DNA from: Bacilli bacterium
GTDB lineage: Bacteria; Bacillota_I; Bacilli_A; RFN20; CAG-826
Direction of reading: 5' to 3'
DNA length: 64,000 nt
Assembly (NCBI GenBank): GCA_900767825.1
Contig: CAAGAN010000029.1
Span: 62,001 to 126,000, forward strand
The notes beneath the pieces were generated by a model. That model ran no database searches. It saw only the letters and a program-made list of their open reading frames with translations, and had not been told where the DNA came from. A program made the position numbers and the translations under genes. Below, in pieces: positions 52,833-61,854 of this stretch (the first letter of the stretch is position 1; each line of letters opens with the position of its first letter).

Positions 52833-54461
52833 ATGAAAAACTTTGATACATTTGCCTTTATGGTTGATTGTTCTAGAAATGGGGTTTTGAATGTTGAATC
52901 GGTTAAAAGATTAATACGTTTATTAAAGAAAATGGATTATAACGCCTTAATGCTTTATACCGAAGATACTTATGAAGTTGATAAAGAGCCATATTTTGGC
53001 TATCTTCGTGGAAGATATAGCGTTTCTGATTTAAAAGAGATAGATGAATATGCGAAAGAACATGGGATTGAATTAATTCCTTGTATCCAAACTCTTGCCC
53101 ATCTAAATCAAATATTCCGTCATGAAGATTATTCTTCGATTAACGATATAAATGACATCTTGCTAGTAGATGATGAAAGAACTTACCAATTAATCGATAA
53201 TATGTTTTCTTCATTAGAAAAAGAATTTACCTCTAGAAGAGTCCATATTGGAATGGACGAGGCTCACTTATTAGGACTAGGGAAATATAAAGAACTACAT
53301 GGTTATCAAGATAGAACTGACATATTTATTAGACATCTAAATAAAGTTAATGAGATTGCAAAGAAACACGGATTCAGCGTGATGATGTGGTCTGATATGT
53401 TCTTTAGATTGGCATCCAATAATTCTTCTTATTACAACGTCGATGCCAAGATGGATCTAAATAAATTAAAAGATGTTCCTAAGGATGTTTTACAAGTCTA
53501 TTGGGATTATTACCATAATGACAAGAATGTTTATGGCAAGATGATATCTCTCCATAAGGAAATTAATTCCAATTCGCTTTATTTTGCCTCTGGAGTATGG
53601 ACTTGGGCTGGATTTGCCCCTTTATTAAGCAAGGCAGAAGAAACTATTGCCCCAGGAATTAGAAGTTGCATCGATAATAAAGTCAGGAATGTCATCATGA
53701 CCGGCTGGGGTGATAACGGGGCTGAATGCTCAATGTTCTCTTCCGTCACGTCATTGTTCTTTGCTTCTGAAATCGCCAAGGGAATTAATGACATTAATAA
53801 AATCAAAGAAGATTTCTTTAATGTATTAGGCTATAAGTACGACGATTTGAAATTATTAGAAATCCCTAACCAAATAACTAACCCAGGAGAAGGTGATGAT
53901 CCTAAATTAGTTAACCCATGTAAGTATTTTCTCTATAACGATCCATTGTTAGGTATATTTGATAACAGAGTCGATTTAAATGATGAAATTCTATTTGAAA
54001 AGCATGCGAAGAAGCTAAGTGAAGTAAGTTTTAGATGTGGGGAATATAAATATATCTTTGATTACCTTGCTTCTTTATGTCGTCTCTTATCAATTAAGGT
54101 TTCATTAGGAGTTAGATTAAGGGATGCCTACCAAAAAGGCGATAAGGAAGAATTGAAGAATCTATTGCCTAGAATTGAAGAATGTATCAATAGATTAAGT
54201 GATTTCTCTACCCAATATAGGAAAAGATGGATTATTGATAATAAGCCAATTGGAATGGAAGTAGGGCAGCTTCGTCTTGGGGGATTAAAAGCAAGATTAG
54301 AAGAAACTAGACGAGTAATAATTGCCTATACGAACGGAACAATAGATAGAATTGAAGAATTAAGGGAAAAGATATTGCCTTTAATTAAAAAAGAGACTAA
54401 CCCCAAGAGTGCGATTTGCTATAATTGTTACAATTCAAATGTTTCGAATAACATTTTGTGA
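52833..54461 (+). CDS. GH20-family exo-beta-N-acetylhexosaminidase, cytosolic
   Basis: A 542-residue TIM-barrel enzyme without signal peptide. The substrate-assisted catalytic pair is Asp142-Glu143 in HIGMDEAH; MMWSDMF, VYWDYY and GVWTWAGF supply the aromatic sugar pocket. It matches the branch of GH20 that lacks the usual N-terminal domain. It would release GlcNAc or GalNAc from non-reducing ends of imported oligosaccharides. It starts 2 bases after the esterase gene and is followed 7 bases later by a ROK regulator, a family that often senses amino sugars. Confidence 0.88.
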   Translation: MKNFDTFAFMVDCSRNGVLNVESVKRLIRLLKKMDYNALMLYTEDTYEVDKEPYFGYLRGRYSVSDLKEIDEYAKEHGIELIPCIQTLAHLNQIFRHEDYSSINDINDILLVDDERTYQLIDNMFSSLEKEFTSRRVHIGMDEAHLLGLGKYKELHGYQDRTDIFIRHLNKVNEIAKKHGFSVMMWSDMFFRLASNNSSYYNVDAKMDLNKLKDVPKDVLQVYWDYYHNDKNVYGKMISLHKEINSNSLYFASGVWTWAGFAPLLSKAEETIAPGIRSCIDNKVRNVIMTGWGDNGAECSMFSSVTSLFFASEIAKGINDINKIKEDFFNVLGYKYDDLKLLEIPNQITNPGEGDDPKLVNPCKYFLYNDPLLGIFDNRVDLNDEILFEKHAKKLSEVSFRCGEYKYIFDYLASLCRLLSIKVSLGVRLRDAYQKGDKEELKNLLPRIEECINRLSDFSTQYRKRWIIDNKPIGMEVGQLRLGGLKARLEETRRVIIAYTNGTIDRIEELREKILPLIKKETNPKSAICYNCYNSNVSNNIL

Positions 54462-54468
54462 TACTTAA

Positions 54469-55731
54469 ATGAAAAAAGAAAAAGCAGCTATATTAAAATC
54501 GCCTTCTAACATTAGAATTGCTAACCAGATAGTGGTAATGGATTACATCCGTGAACGCCCTATTAGTTGCATCGAACTTTCTAAAAAGACTTCTTTGTCT
54601 AACCCTGCATTAAAACTCATTACCGAGGAATTATTGGAAGAGAAACTAATCGTTCCTTATGTAAATATTAATAATGGAAAAAAAGGTAGAGGGAGACAGA
54701 GAGTTCTTTATACAGTAGATAATGATATTGGAGTTTTTGCTGCGATTGATCTATCTGGTAGAGATATGGTTTTTTGCATTAGCGATGCATCTAACCAAAT
54801 ATTGATTAGAGATACAGTCAAACATGTAATTTATATCGATGAAGATGTTTTAAAAGAGATTTCAAGAAAACTAAAAAACATGCTTCTTTCAGATGCTGTT
54901 AATAATCGACCATTGCTAGGAATATGTATTTCTTCTCCGGGCAAATTCGATAAACTTACCCATGATTTTATCTCTGCTCCTAGAGTCAAGGATTGCAGGA
55001 CGCTTAATATTCAAAAATATTTTGAAAATGAATTTCATGTTCAATGTGAGATGTTTAACGATATCAATCTAGGTTTAGCAGGGGAGGCAAGGTTTGGTTC
55101 TATCCCTAAAGATGCAAAGAACGTATTCTTTGTTTTTATTGATATAACTTCTGGATCTTCTTTGATGTTTAATGGAGATTTATATACTGGGTCTAACGGA
55201 TTTGCAGGCGAGATGGCAAACATAAATGAAGTAGATGATTGCTCTAGAAACTATTTAGGTCGCTTCTTTACCATTACTGACATTTATGCCGAGATTCATG
55301 AACTTTCAAAAGATAGTAATGATTCATTCTTTAAACAGGATGTATTCCAATTAAATGATGTAGTTGAACGTTATAAGCGAAATGATCCAATAGTTTCAAA
55401 AGCAGTTGATAAATCTGCTAGGGTAAACGCCTTGCAGTTGCTATATATTGCTAACTTATTAGATTTAGATTATATCTGCATCGATGGGAGGATTCTTGAT
55501 TTCGGCAAAGAATATTTTGAGACTTTGCTTCGTTATTTCAGGCTATATGACAAGAACTTTAATACAGTTCAAATAATCACGTCTTCATTGAATCACGACT
55601 CAAATTTACTAGGGGCTGTATATCAAGCTAGCAGCAAATACCTATTATCTAGATTTGCTGAAATGGCAAAGAAGAGGACTAATTCTGAAAATTATGGTGC
55701 CATCTCATACTTCGCAAACAGAGTCCAATAA
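54469..55731 (+). CDS. ROK-family transcription regulator (NagC/XylR type)
   Basis: A 420-residue regulator: winged helix at the N-terminus (about residues 15-75, SCIELSKKTSLSNPALKLITEE) and a ROK sugar-binding domain. The phosphate motif is degenerate (AIDLSGRDM instead of DxGGT) and the Cys-rich zinc motif of ROK kinases is reduced to a single Cys (near 258), while FNDINLGLAGEARFG keeps the sugar-binding Asn-Asp. It is therefore a repressor and not a kinase. It closes the enzyme part of the operon and overlaps the ABC ATPase gene, so it is probably autoregulated with it. Confidence 0.88.
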   Translation: MKKEKAAILKSPSNIRIANQIVVMDYIRERPISCIELSKKTSLSNPALKLITEELLEEKLIVPYVNINNGKKGRGRQRVLYTVDNDIGVFAAIDLSGRDMVFCISDASNQILIRDTVKHVIYIDEDVLKEISRKLKNMLLSDAVNNRPLLGICISSPGKFDKLTHDFISAPRVKDCRTLNIQKYFENEFHVQCEMFNDINLGLAGEARFGSIPKDAKNVFFVFIDITSGSSLMFNGDLYTGSNGFAGEMANINEVDDCSRNYLGRFFTITDIYAEIHELSKDSNDSFFKQDVFQLNDVVERYKRNDPIVSKAVDKSARVNALQLLYIANLLDLDYICIDGRILDFGKEYFETLLRYFRLYDKNFNTVQIITSSLNHDSNLLGAVYQASSKYLLSRFAEMAKKRTNSENYGAISYFANRVQ

Positions 55732-56488
55732 AAGAATAAAACTAAAATTCGATGATGTTTCTAGCGAATATATCAAAAGAAAGAAACATAACATTGTTTT
55801 AAGACACGTTTCTTTTGAAATATATGAAGGTGAATTTGTTTCTTTGCTTGGCCCATCTGGAGCAGGCAAATCTACCTTAGTCAAAACTATATTAGGTCTT
55901 CAGGATTATGGGGGAAACATATATTTAGACGGGAACGATATCGAATCAATTCCTTTGCGAGAAAGACATTTGGCCTATATAGCCCAAAGACGTATCCTTT
56001 ATCCTTCAATGACTGTTTACGATAATATTGCTTTTCCTTTGAAGAATCTAAGGATGGATTCTAATTATATAAAGGAAAGAGTTTTGGAATTGGCCAAGAA
56101 ATTTGATATCGAATTGCTTTTGCCAAGAAGAATAAAGCAACTTTCCATAGGTCAACAACAAAGAGTTGCACTTGCTAGGGCCATGGCAAATAATGCTTCT
56201 TTATTTATATTTGATGAGCCTTTCGCATCTATTGATGCAGCTAGCAAGCAAGACATTTGGCATAACTTAAGGGAATTATCTAGTTTAATAGATGGAACTT
56301 TTTTCTTTATTACACATGATTTAAAAGAAGCTAGTGCTTTTTCTGATAAGCTAATCATATTAAACGAAGGGAAAGTTGAACAAGTAGGGACAAAAGATGA
56401 AATAATTAGAAAACCAAAGACCGAATTTGTTTCTTCTTTATTTAGTAACGATACTTTTGATATCGAGGAAATTAGGAATGGAAAGTAA
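55694..56488 (+). CDS. MalK-like ABC ATPase lacking the C-terminal regulatory domain
   Basis: A 264-residue ATPase: Walker A GPSGAGKST (53-61), signature LSIGQ (150-154, one change from LSGGQ), Walker B LFIFDEP (170-176) and switch His208. PSMTVYDNIAFPLK near 104 is typical of MalK/UgpC proteins, but the protein stops about 50 residues after the ATPase core, without the TOBE domain. ATG 55694 is preferred; an in-frame ATG at 55655 lies deeper within the ROK gene. It may drive the CUT1 permeases of this operon or form a separate complex with the membrane proteins encoded next. Confidence 0.85.
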   Translation: MVPSHTSQTESNKRIKLKFDDVSSEYIKRKKHNIVLRHVSFEIYEGEFVSLLGPSGAGKSTLVKTILGLQDYGGNIYLDGNDIESIPLRERHLAYIAQRRILYPSMTVYDNIAFPLKNLRMDSNYIKERVLELAKKFDIELLLPRRIKQLSIGQQQRVALARAMANNASLFIFDEPFASIDAASKQDIWHNLRELSSLIDGTFFFITHDLKEASAFSDKLIILNEGKVEQVGTKDEIIRKPKTEFVSSLFSNDTFDIEEIRNGK

Positions 56489-56957
56489 GTTCTATTCTCA
56501 AGAAGAAGAAATTAAGGTTAGAAGCAGGATTAAACTTGTTTCTATGATTGCGGGTATTGTTTTCCTTTTGGGAATAGGAATATCTTTGCTATTTTATTTC
56601 CTTGCTAATAGAAGCAATTATGTAGTTTATGAAGTTCTCCTATGCATCTTTTTCTCTTTGTTTTTATGTGTTTTGTTTTTTATAGGAACGTATTATCTAG
56701 CTCCTTTAATTGGAAAGTTATCCCTGATTAAGGAAATAAGAAAAGTATCGATTTCAACCTATCAAATTGAATCATTTGAAATTGAAGATATTTCTATATT
56801 TGTTCATGAGGTTGAATTTGTTACATTCAAGATAGTTAGTGAAGGAAAAACAAAATCTTTCTATATAGAAAAAAGATTAATTCCATATATAGAAAACAAA
56901 AAAATAGTGGAGGCACGTATTCAAAATCGATATGTGACATCAATTAAATATGAATAA
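56478..56957 (+). CDS. Two-pass membrane protein, unknown function
   Basis: A 159-residue protein with two predicted membrane segments (about residues 18-42 and 50-76) and a soluble beta-rich C-terminal part of about 80 residues (FEIEDISIFVHEVEF). ATG 56478 has a GAGG site about 9 bases upstream and overlaps the ATPase stop by 11 bases; an earlier frame start at 56427 lies inside the ATPase gene. I do not recognise the family. The nested overlaps suggest it works with the ATPase and the next two proteins. Confidence 0.6.
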   Translation: MESKFYSQEEEIKVRSRIKLVSMIAGIVFLLGIGISLLFYFLANRSNYVVYEVLLCIFFSLFLCVLFFIGTYYLAPLIGKLSLIKEIRKVSISTYQIESFEIEDISIFVHEVEFVTFKIVSEGKTKSFYIEKRLIPYIENKKIVEARIQNRYVTSIKYE

Positions 56958-57570
56958 ATCTATCAAGCGTCACATATTTAGATACGGCTTTGTCTATTTG
57001 CTTTTGATTGTTTTATCAATTGCCTTATGGACTTGGTTAGTTCCTGCAAAAGTTAGATATAAAGCAAATGAAAAAGTAGGAATTTTTGCTGGCATAAAAA
57101 GCGGGGATGAATCTTTATTTACCTCCGTTATCGAAAAGGAAGAAATAGAGACAATAAAGCAAATAGATGTCTATACTAGCGATCCTTCTTATTCTTTGTT
57201 TGGGACAATGATATCTTCGGTTGGGCAACATTCTTGTGACTTCTTTCTTTTGCCTATTGGATATTTTGATAAGAACATTATTTCTTCATTATGTTTAGAA
57301 ATAGATGAAAGTCTTCTAAAAGAAACATTTGGGGATAAATACGACTGTTATTCCATTGATTCCAAAACATATGGACTTAAATTATTTAAAGAAGATGGCT
57401 CATTGCTTTTAAATGATTTCATCAGTTATGAAGATGAATTAAGCAAGGAATATATCCTTGTATTTAATAAGACATCTATGAACAACATGTCGCTTCATAA
57501 AGATAATAATGGGAAGACCGATAACGGAGTAAAAGCAGCAAGGGCTTTGCTAAATTATGAAAAAGAATAA
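56950..57570 (+). CDS. Membrane-anchored protein, unknown function
   Basis: A 206-residue protein with one N-terminal membrane segment (about 12-31) and a soluble, probably extracellular, domain. No lipobox or known motif is visible. Segments such as EKVGIFAGIKSGDES and KEYILVFNKTS have alternating beta pattern. Its start overlaps the previous gene by 8 bases and its end overlaps the next by 14. It occurs only as part of this cluster as far as the window shows; the function is unknown. Confidence 0.6.
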   Translation: MNKSIKRHIFRYGFVYLLLIVLSIALWTWLVPAKVRYKANEKVGIFAGIKSGDESLFTSVIEKEEIETIKQIDVYTSDPSYSLFGTMISSVGQHSCDFFLLPIGYFDKNIISSLCLEIDESLLKETFGDKYDCYSIDSKTYGLKLFKEDGSLLLNDFISYEDELSKEYILVFNKTSMNNMSLHKDNNGKTDNGVKAARALLNYEKE

Positions 57571-58459
57571 GGGAAAGAAGAAAAATAGTATATTTGTAAA
57601 TTATTCTAACAAGGATTTTACAATCGAGAACTTGCCTCATAATAGGGTAGAGGTCTTCGCCGATTTATTTAAATCTAGGTGGAGGATATTGCTAATTAGT
57701 GGGGCGATTATGTTTTTATTCTCTTTGCCTTTAATTGCTTCAATTCTAGGTTTAAACATAATGTCTTCGTCTTTATATGCTTCTTATCTAGAAGGCAAAA
57801 TAGAAGCAGGAATATATCATTCAAATCTATTCATTCTTAACGTTGCCTTTAGTATCGTTAATCTATTGTGCTTATTACTTCTTTCTATTCCTTTAGCAGG
57901 GTTAGAAAGAATATTTAAGATAATGGTTTATTATGAAATGTTAGATTTCAAAGCCGATTTCTTTAAAGGAATAAAAGAAAACATAGGGCAAACATTTATT
58001 TTGGTTTTGTTCACTTCCTTTATATTTACTTTATCGAATATTTTAGTAATCTTCCTTCTTTCTAGCGGATCAAAAGGTTTTGTTTCCACAATGGCGTTTT
58101 TTGCCCCGCTGATATTGCTTTTTATATTTATAATGCCTTCTTTCTTATTATCGATTTGTTCCACCCCGATTTATAAGAATTCCATGTGGGTGAATTTTAG
58201 GAATGGGTATTTATTATATTTTGCTTCTTCATTACCAACATTAGGCTTCTCTTTGGTTTTAATCGCTCCTTTATTTCTTTTATTATTAGGCAACTTATAT
58301 GTTGTTCTTATAACCTTGGCTTTATATTTCCTTCTTTATTTCCCTCTAGGATTTCTTCTTTTCTACATTTATTCAACATGTGTATTCGACAAAGTGATAA
58401 ACAAGGCTTCTTATCCCGAACTAATAGATAAAGGTATCTATAGGATAAAAAAGAAATAA
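57557..58459 (+). CDS. Six-pass membrane protein, possibly YesL/DUF624-like
   Basis: A 300-residue protein with about six predicted membrane segments (near 43-63, 88-115, 143-168, 178-203, 220-245, 250-278) after a basic N-terminus. The opening NRVEVFADLFKSRWRILL and the overall plan recall YesL/DUF624 proteins, which lie beside YesMN-type regulators and CUT1 transporters, as here. That link is suggestive only; it could also be the membrane partner of the ATPase at 55.7 kb. It is the last gene of the run, before the yesN promoter. Confidence 0.6.
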   Translation: MKKNKGKKKNSIFVNYSNKDFTIENLPHNRVEVFADLFKSRWRILLISGAIMFLFSLPLIASILGLNIMSSSLYASYLEGKIEAGIYHSNLFILNVAFSIVNLLCLLLLSIPLAGLERIFKIMVYYEMLDFKADFFKGIKENIGQTFILVLFTSFIFTLSNILVIFLLSSGSKGFVSTMAFFAPLILLFIFIMPSFLLSICSTPIYKNSMWVNFRNGYLLYFASSLPTLGFSLVLIAPLFLLLLGNLYVVLITLALYFLLYFPLGFLLFYIYSTCVFDKVINKASYPELIDKGIYRIKKK

Positions 58460-58502
58460 TCTATCTAGCATGTATCTATAATTTAAGTGAATTAATAGCT
58501 TT

Positions 58503-58532
58503 TTGATTATTTTGTAATCGAAATGCTATATT
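58503..58532 (+). promoter_or_regulatory. Candidate yesN promoter giving a leaderless mRNA
   Basis: TTGATT, an 18-base spacer and TATATT end 8 bases before the yesN ATG, so transcription would begin within a few bases of the start codon. No ribosome binding site is present. Confidence 0.5.
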
Positions 58533-58540
58533 ATTAACCT

Positions 58541-60133
58541 ATGTATAAAATCATTATTGCCGACGATGAAGAGGCAGTTAGAAATCGCCTGCTTTCATTG
58601 CTAGAAAAACAAAAAGAAGACTTTGAAGTTATTGGATCATACCAAAATGGTTATGATGCTTTAGAAGCAGGGGTATCATTAACTGATTTGGATTTGCTTA
58701 TAACTGATATCAAGATGCCTTTTATTACAGGTCTAGAATTAGCTAAAACTTTAAAAGAAACGCACCCGTTGCTTCAAATAATAATTCTTTCTGGCTTTGA
58801 TGATTTTGATTTTGCTAAGCAAGCGATTAATCTAGATGCTGTTGCATATCTATCTAAGCCGTTATCTTTTGAAGAATTACGTCAAGCGTTAGCTAAGGCC
58901 AAAGAAAGACTAGATAAATCAAAAGATATAAATAGAGACATCAAGAAGCTACAAGAACATAGGCAGACATTAAGGAAAGTAGAACAAAATGCCGACTTAT
59001 TAAGGCTATGCACCTTAAAAACCATTCCAGATAAACTATTAGAAAAACTAGAGGTGGATGGGATTAACTTGAAGAACAAATACATTTCCATTGCCTTGTT
59101 TGATTCAGATAAGGAAGAAGAGTCTTTGACATATGAAGACATCGAATTGTCTAGGTTCTATTTAGAAGAAAACCTCAATATTGCTTTTAGGGGTTTATTG
59201 TCATTTTTCACCTTTGAACCATCTTCGTCTTTGGGCGTATTGTTTGTAAGTGATAAGCCCCTCACTAGAGACGAATTAGAAGGCAAGTTATCTTTTGTAT
59301 TAGCCAAGATAAAAAGAAGCTGTGGGCTAAGCTTTTCTTGTGCCGTCAGTGAATCTAGCCATATGGGGGAAGAAGGGTTTAGCTATAGAAGATTATTTAG
59401 ACATACTAGATGGGCTTTGGAATATAGGACCATCATGGGCGAAGGGCTTCTTCTTTTCTATGATGATTTAGCTTTCCGCCAGGCCGGGCTAGGCAAAGTT
59501 GACGATAATGATTTTAAAAACATCGGCTATGCCTTGCTTTATGGTAAAAAAGAAGAAGCAAAAGAATTAAGCAGGAGACTAATAGAAAAACTAGGGAGTA
59601 TTGATTACAAGGATTCCTATTCTTTAATCATTAATAACCTATTTGATTCCATGTTAAAAAGCTGCATTGCCTTGGATAAGTTATATGCAACATATCGACC
59701 CCATGTAGCATTAATCAACGAACTTTATTCCAAAAAGGGATTAGAATCGACATGTGATTTTTTTGATGAACTTATCGATATGGTCCTAGAAATCAATAAC
59801 GGGGCACGTATAAGCGGATTAGATAACGCTTTTATCCTTATTAAGAAATATATTGATTTCAATTATGCGAATAGTTCCATTTCTATTGAATCCCTTTCAA
59901 GCGAATTAGGCTATTCTTCCTCTTATATATTCGCGATTTTAAAAAAACATGGGACTACCTTTACTAAATTATTGACCAACAGGAGAATGGAAGAAGCTAA
60001 ACGCCTTCTCTCCGACCCAAATATCAAGATGGCCCAGATTGCCCATGACATTGGATATGATGACCCATATTATTTCTCCCATTGCTTTAAGAAATGCTTT
60101 GGAATGTCACCTTTGGAGTTCCGTAAACAATGA
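58541..60133 (+). CDS. yesN: YesN-type response regulator (REC plus AraC HTH)
   Basis: A 530-residue regulator. The receiver domain (1-125) has the acidic pair Asp8-Asp9, phospho-acceptor Asp56 in LLITDIKMP and the Lys in YLSKPLS. A long middle region follows, and the last ~100 residues are an AraC DNA-binding domain (SIESLSSELGYSSSYIFAIL, IAHDIGYDDPYYFSHCFKK). Partner of the YesM-type kinase, whose start overlaps its stop (ATGA). Such pairs control sugar ABC operons on detecting extracellular oligosaccharide; likely targets are the adjacent operon and the MglB-like gene (inference). Confidence 0.93.
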   Translation: MYKIIIADDEEAVRNRLLSLLEKQKEDFEVIGSYQNGYDALEAGVSLTDLDLLITDIKMPFITGLELAKTLKETHPLLQIIILSGFDDFDFAKQAINLDAVAYLSKPLSFEELRQALAKAKERLDKSKDINRDIKKLQEHRQTLRKVEQNADLLRLCTLKTIPDKLLEKLEVDGINLKNKYISIALFDSDKEEESLTYEDIELSRFYLEENLNIAFRGLLSFFTFEPSSSLGVLFVSDKPLTRDELEGKLSFVLAKIKRSCGLSFSCAVSESSHMGEEGFSYRRLFRHTRWALEYRTIMGEGLLLFYDDLAFRQAGLGKVDDNDFKNIGYALLYGKKEEAKELSRRLIEKLGSIDYKDSYSLIINNLFDSMLKSCIALDKLYATYRPHVALINELYSKKGLESTCDFFDELIDMVLEINNGARISGLDNAFILIKKYIDFNYANSSISIESLSSELGYSSSYIFAILKKHGTTFTKLLTNRRMEEAKRLLSDPNIKMAQIAHDIGYDDPYYFSHCFKKCFGMSPLEFRKQ

Positions 60134-61854
60134 AGAAAAGGAAACCAAAATCTTTATATTTTTCCTTACTATTGCCCCTAGAATTGATTCTAGTTATTTT
60201 GGTTGGCTCTATTGTCGCTAGCGCTAATTTCATCTACAAAGAAAACGTTGAAACTACTTCAAATCAAAACCTCCAGACTACAGGGGAACAATTATTAGGT
60301 ACTTATGATGCTTATTTCTCCCAGATATTTAAAAATAGCGATGTAGTTATTTCTTCTTTTAACGAAACTGAGGATCCTTCTTCTTTTAAAGTAAAAATGG
60401 ATGCAACTTTCTCGGGTTTATTATCTTTGAAAGAAGAAGTAATTGGAACATCTATTTATAATGCAAATGATGGGGCTTTGATTACTAGTGCAGGCAAAAT
60501 AGAAGCAAGTAATAATGCTAAAAACGAAGGATGGTTTAAACAAACATTTTCTAGTAACGAGAATAAATTAATACCTATCCTTACTCTTCCTTCCATTCCA
60601 AATCCAGTCTACCCATATATGTTTACCCTTTCTAGATATGCTAGTTATGATAGGGATTCTTCTTTTGATGCGGTTATACGTATTGATTTTAGTTTCAATC
60701 AAATCGTAAACGTCTTAAGCGAAACGGCTTTAGGAGAAAGAAGCAGCTTCTTAATCTATGATAAGGAATATAGAGAGGTATATTCTTCTTTGCCTAACGA
60801 TTTTGATGCTAAGAAGGGGATATTACAAAACTTAGTAATGGGAGTAGGTAATTATAATCTAGGAGACCATTCTTTCTTTGTGTTTGCATCTACTATATCT
60901 TCAACATCTTGGAGATTGGGCGTCTTTTTAAATAATGATGCCGTCCATGTTGCTATATCTAATTTCACCTTATATACCACGCTAATCGGGGTAGCTTTGG
61001 CATTAGTTTCTGCTTTTATTTTCTTGCTTGTATCAAGAAAATCAGTAAAGCCAATCTTGTTATTAAGTTCAAAGATGAGCCAAATAGTATCCCTAGAAGA
61101 ACTTCCTTCCAAACATTTAAATATTGAAGGATCAAAAGAAATTGTTGAATTAGATAATTCCTTCATTGCCCTTATCGATAGGATTGATGATTTGACTAAA
61201 AAACTTATATTTGAAAAAGAAGAGCAAAGGAAAAGCGAACTCCTAGCCCTTCAAAACCAGATTAACCCTCATTTCCTTTATAACACCTTAGATAGCATTC
61301 TTGCCCTTATTGAAGAAAAAGAAAACGATAAGGCCGAAGAAATGATTGTTGCCCTTTCTAGATTCTTTAGGATTTCTATTTCAAAAGGAAAAAACATCAT
61401 TCCTTTAAGAAAAGAAATAGAACATGCGAAGAATTATTTGCTTATCCAGAAACTTAGGTTTGGGGACGCTTTCGATTATAGTTTTGATGTAAGTGAAGAT
61501 ATCCTTGATATGGATATAGTTAAATTAGTCCTCCAACCTATAATCGAAAATTCCATTAACCACGGCTTAAAAGAAGGGGAAGTGGGGTTAATTAAAGTCA
61601 AAGGATATAAAAATAATGGATACGTGTATCTATCTATTTCCGATAATGGATATGGAATGATAGAAGAAACCCGCCTCGCTTTAGAGAATTCGTTAAAAGA
61701 TGAATCTTCTTCTAAAGGAGTTGGATTGAAGAATGTCTATATGCGTCTGCGCGTCTATTACGGAAATAAAGCCGATATGAAAATCGAAAGTGCATTGGAT
61801 ATAGGCACGACAATTACCTTAATAATCCCAGAAGGAGGGGAACATGAAAAATAA
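60130..61854 (+). CDS. yesM: YesM-type sensor histidine kinase
   Basis: A 574-residue membrane kinase. One membrane helix near 10-32, an extracellular sensor domain (about 35-285, Cache-like), a second helix near 285-305, a HAMP segment, then the LytS/YesM-type kinase domain with phospho-acceptor His381 in INPHFLYNT and the ATP-binding box IIENSINHGL near 475 and DNGYGM near 510. It should phosphorylate YesN. It ends 11 bases inside the lipoprotein gene that follows, so sensor and lipoprotein are translated together. Confidence 0.93.
   Translation: MKKRKPKSLYFSLLLPLELILVILVGSIVASANFIYKENVETTSNQNLQTTGEQLLGTYDAYFSQIFKNSDVVISSFNETEDPSSFKVKMDATFSGLLSLKEEVIGTSIYNANDGALITSAGKIEASNNAKNEGWFKQTFSSNENKLIPILTLPSIPNPVYPYMFTLSRYASYDRDSSFDAVIRIDFSFNQIVNVLSETALGERSSFLIYDKEYREVYSSLPNDFDAKKGILQNLVMGVGNYNLGDHSFFVFASTISSTSWRLGVFLNNDAVHVAISNFTLYTTLIGVALALVSAFIFLLVSRKSVKPILLLSSKMSQIVSLEELPSKHLNIEGSKEIVELDNSFIALIDRIDDLTKKLIFEKEEQRKSELLALQNQINPHFLYNTLDSILALIEEKENDKAEEMIVALSRFFRISISKGKNIIPLRKEIEHAKNYLLIQKLRFGDAFDYSFDVSEDILDMDIVKLVLQPIIENSINHGLKEGEVGLIKVKGYKNNGYVYLSISDNGYGMIEETRLALENSLKDESSSKGVGLKNVYMRLRVYYGNKADMKIESALDIGTTITLIIPEGGEHEK

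Noticed and set aside
56427..56477. Earlier start for the two-pass membrane protein
   Set aside because: It lies inside the ATPase gene; 56478 has a better-placed ribosome site.
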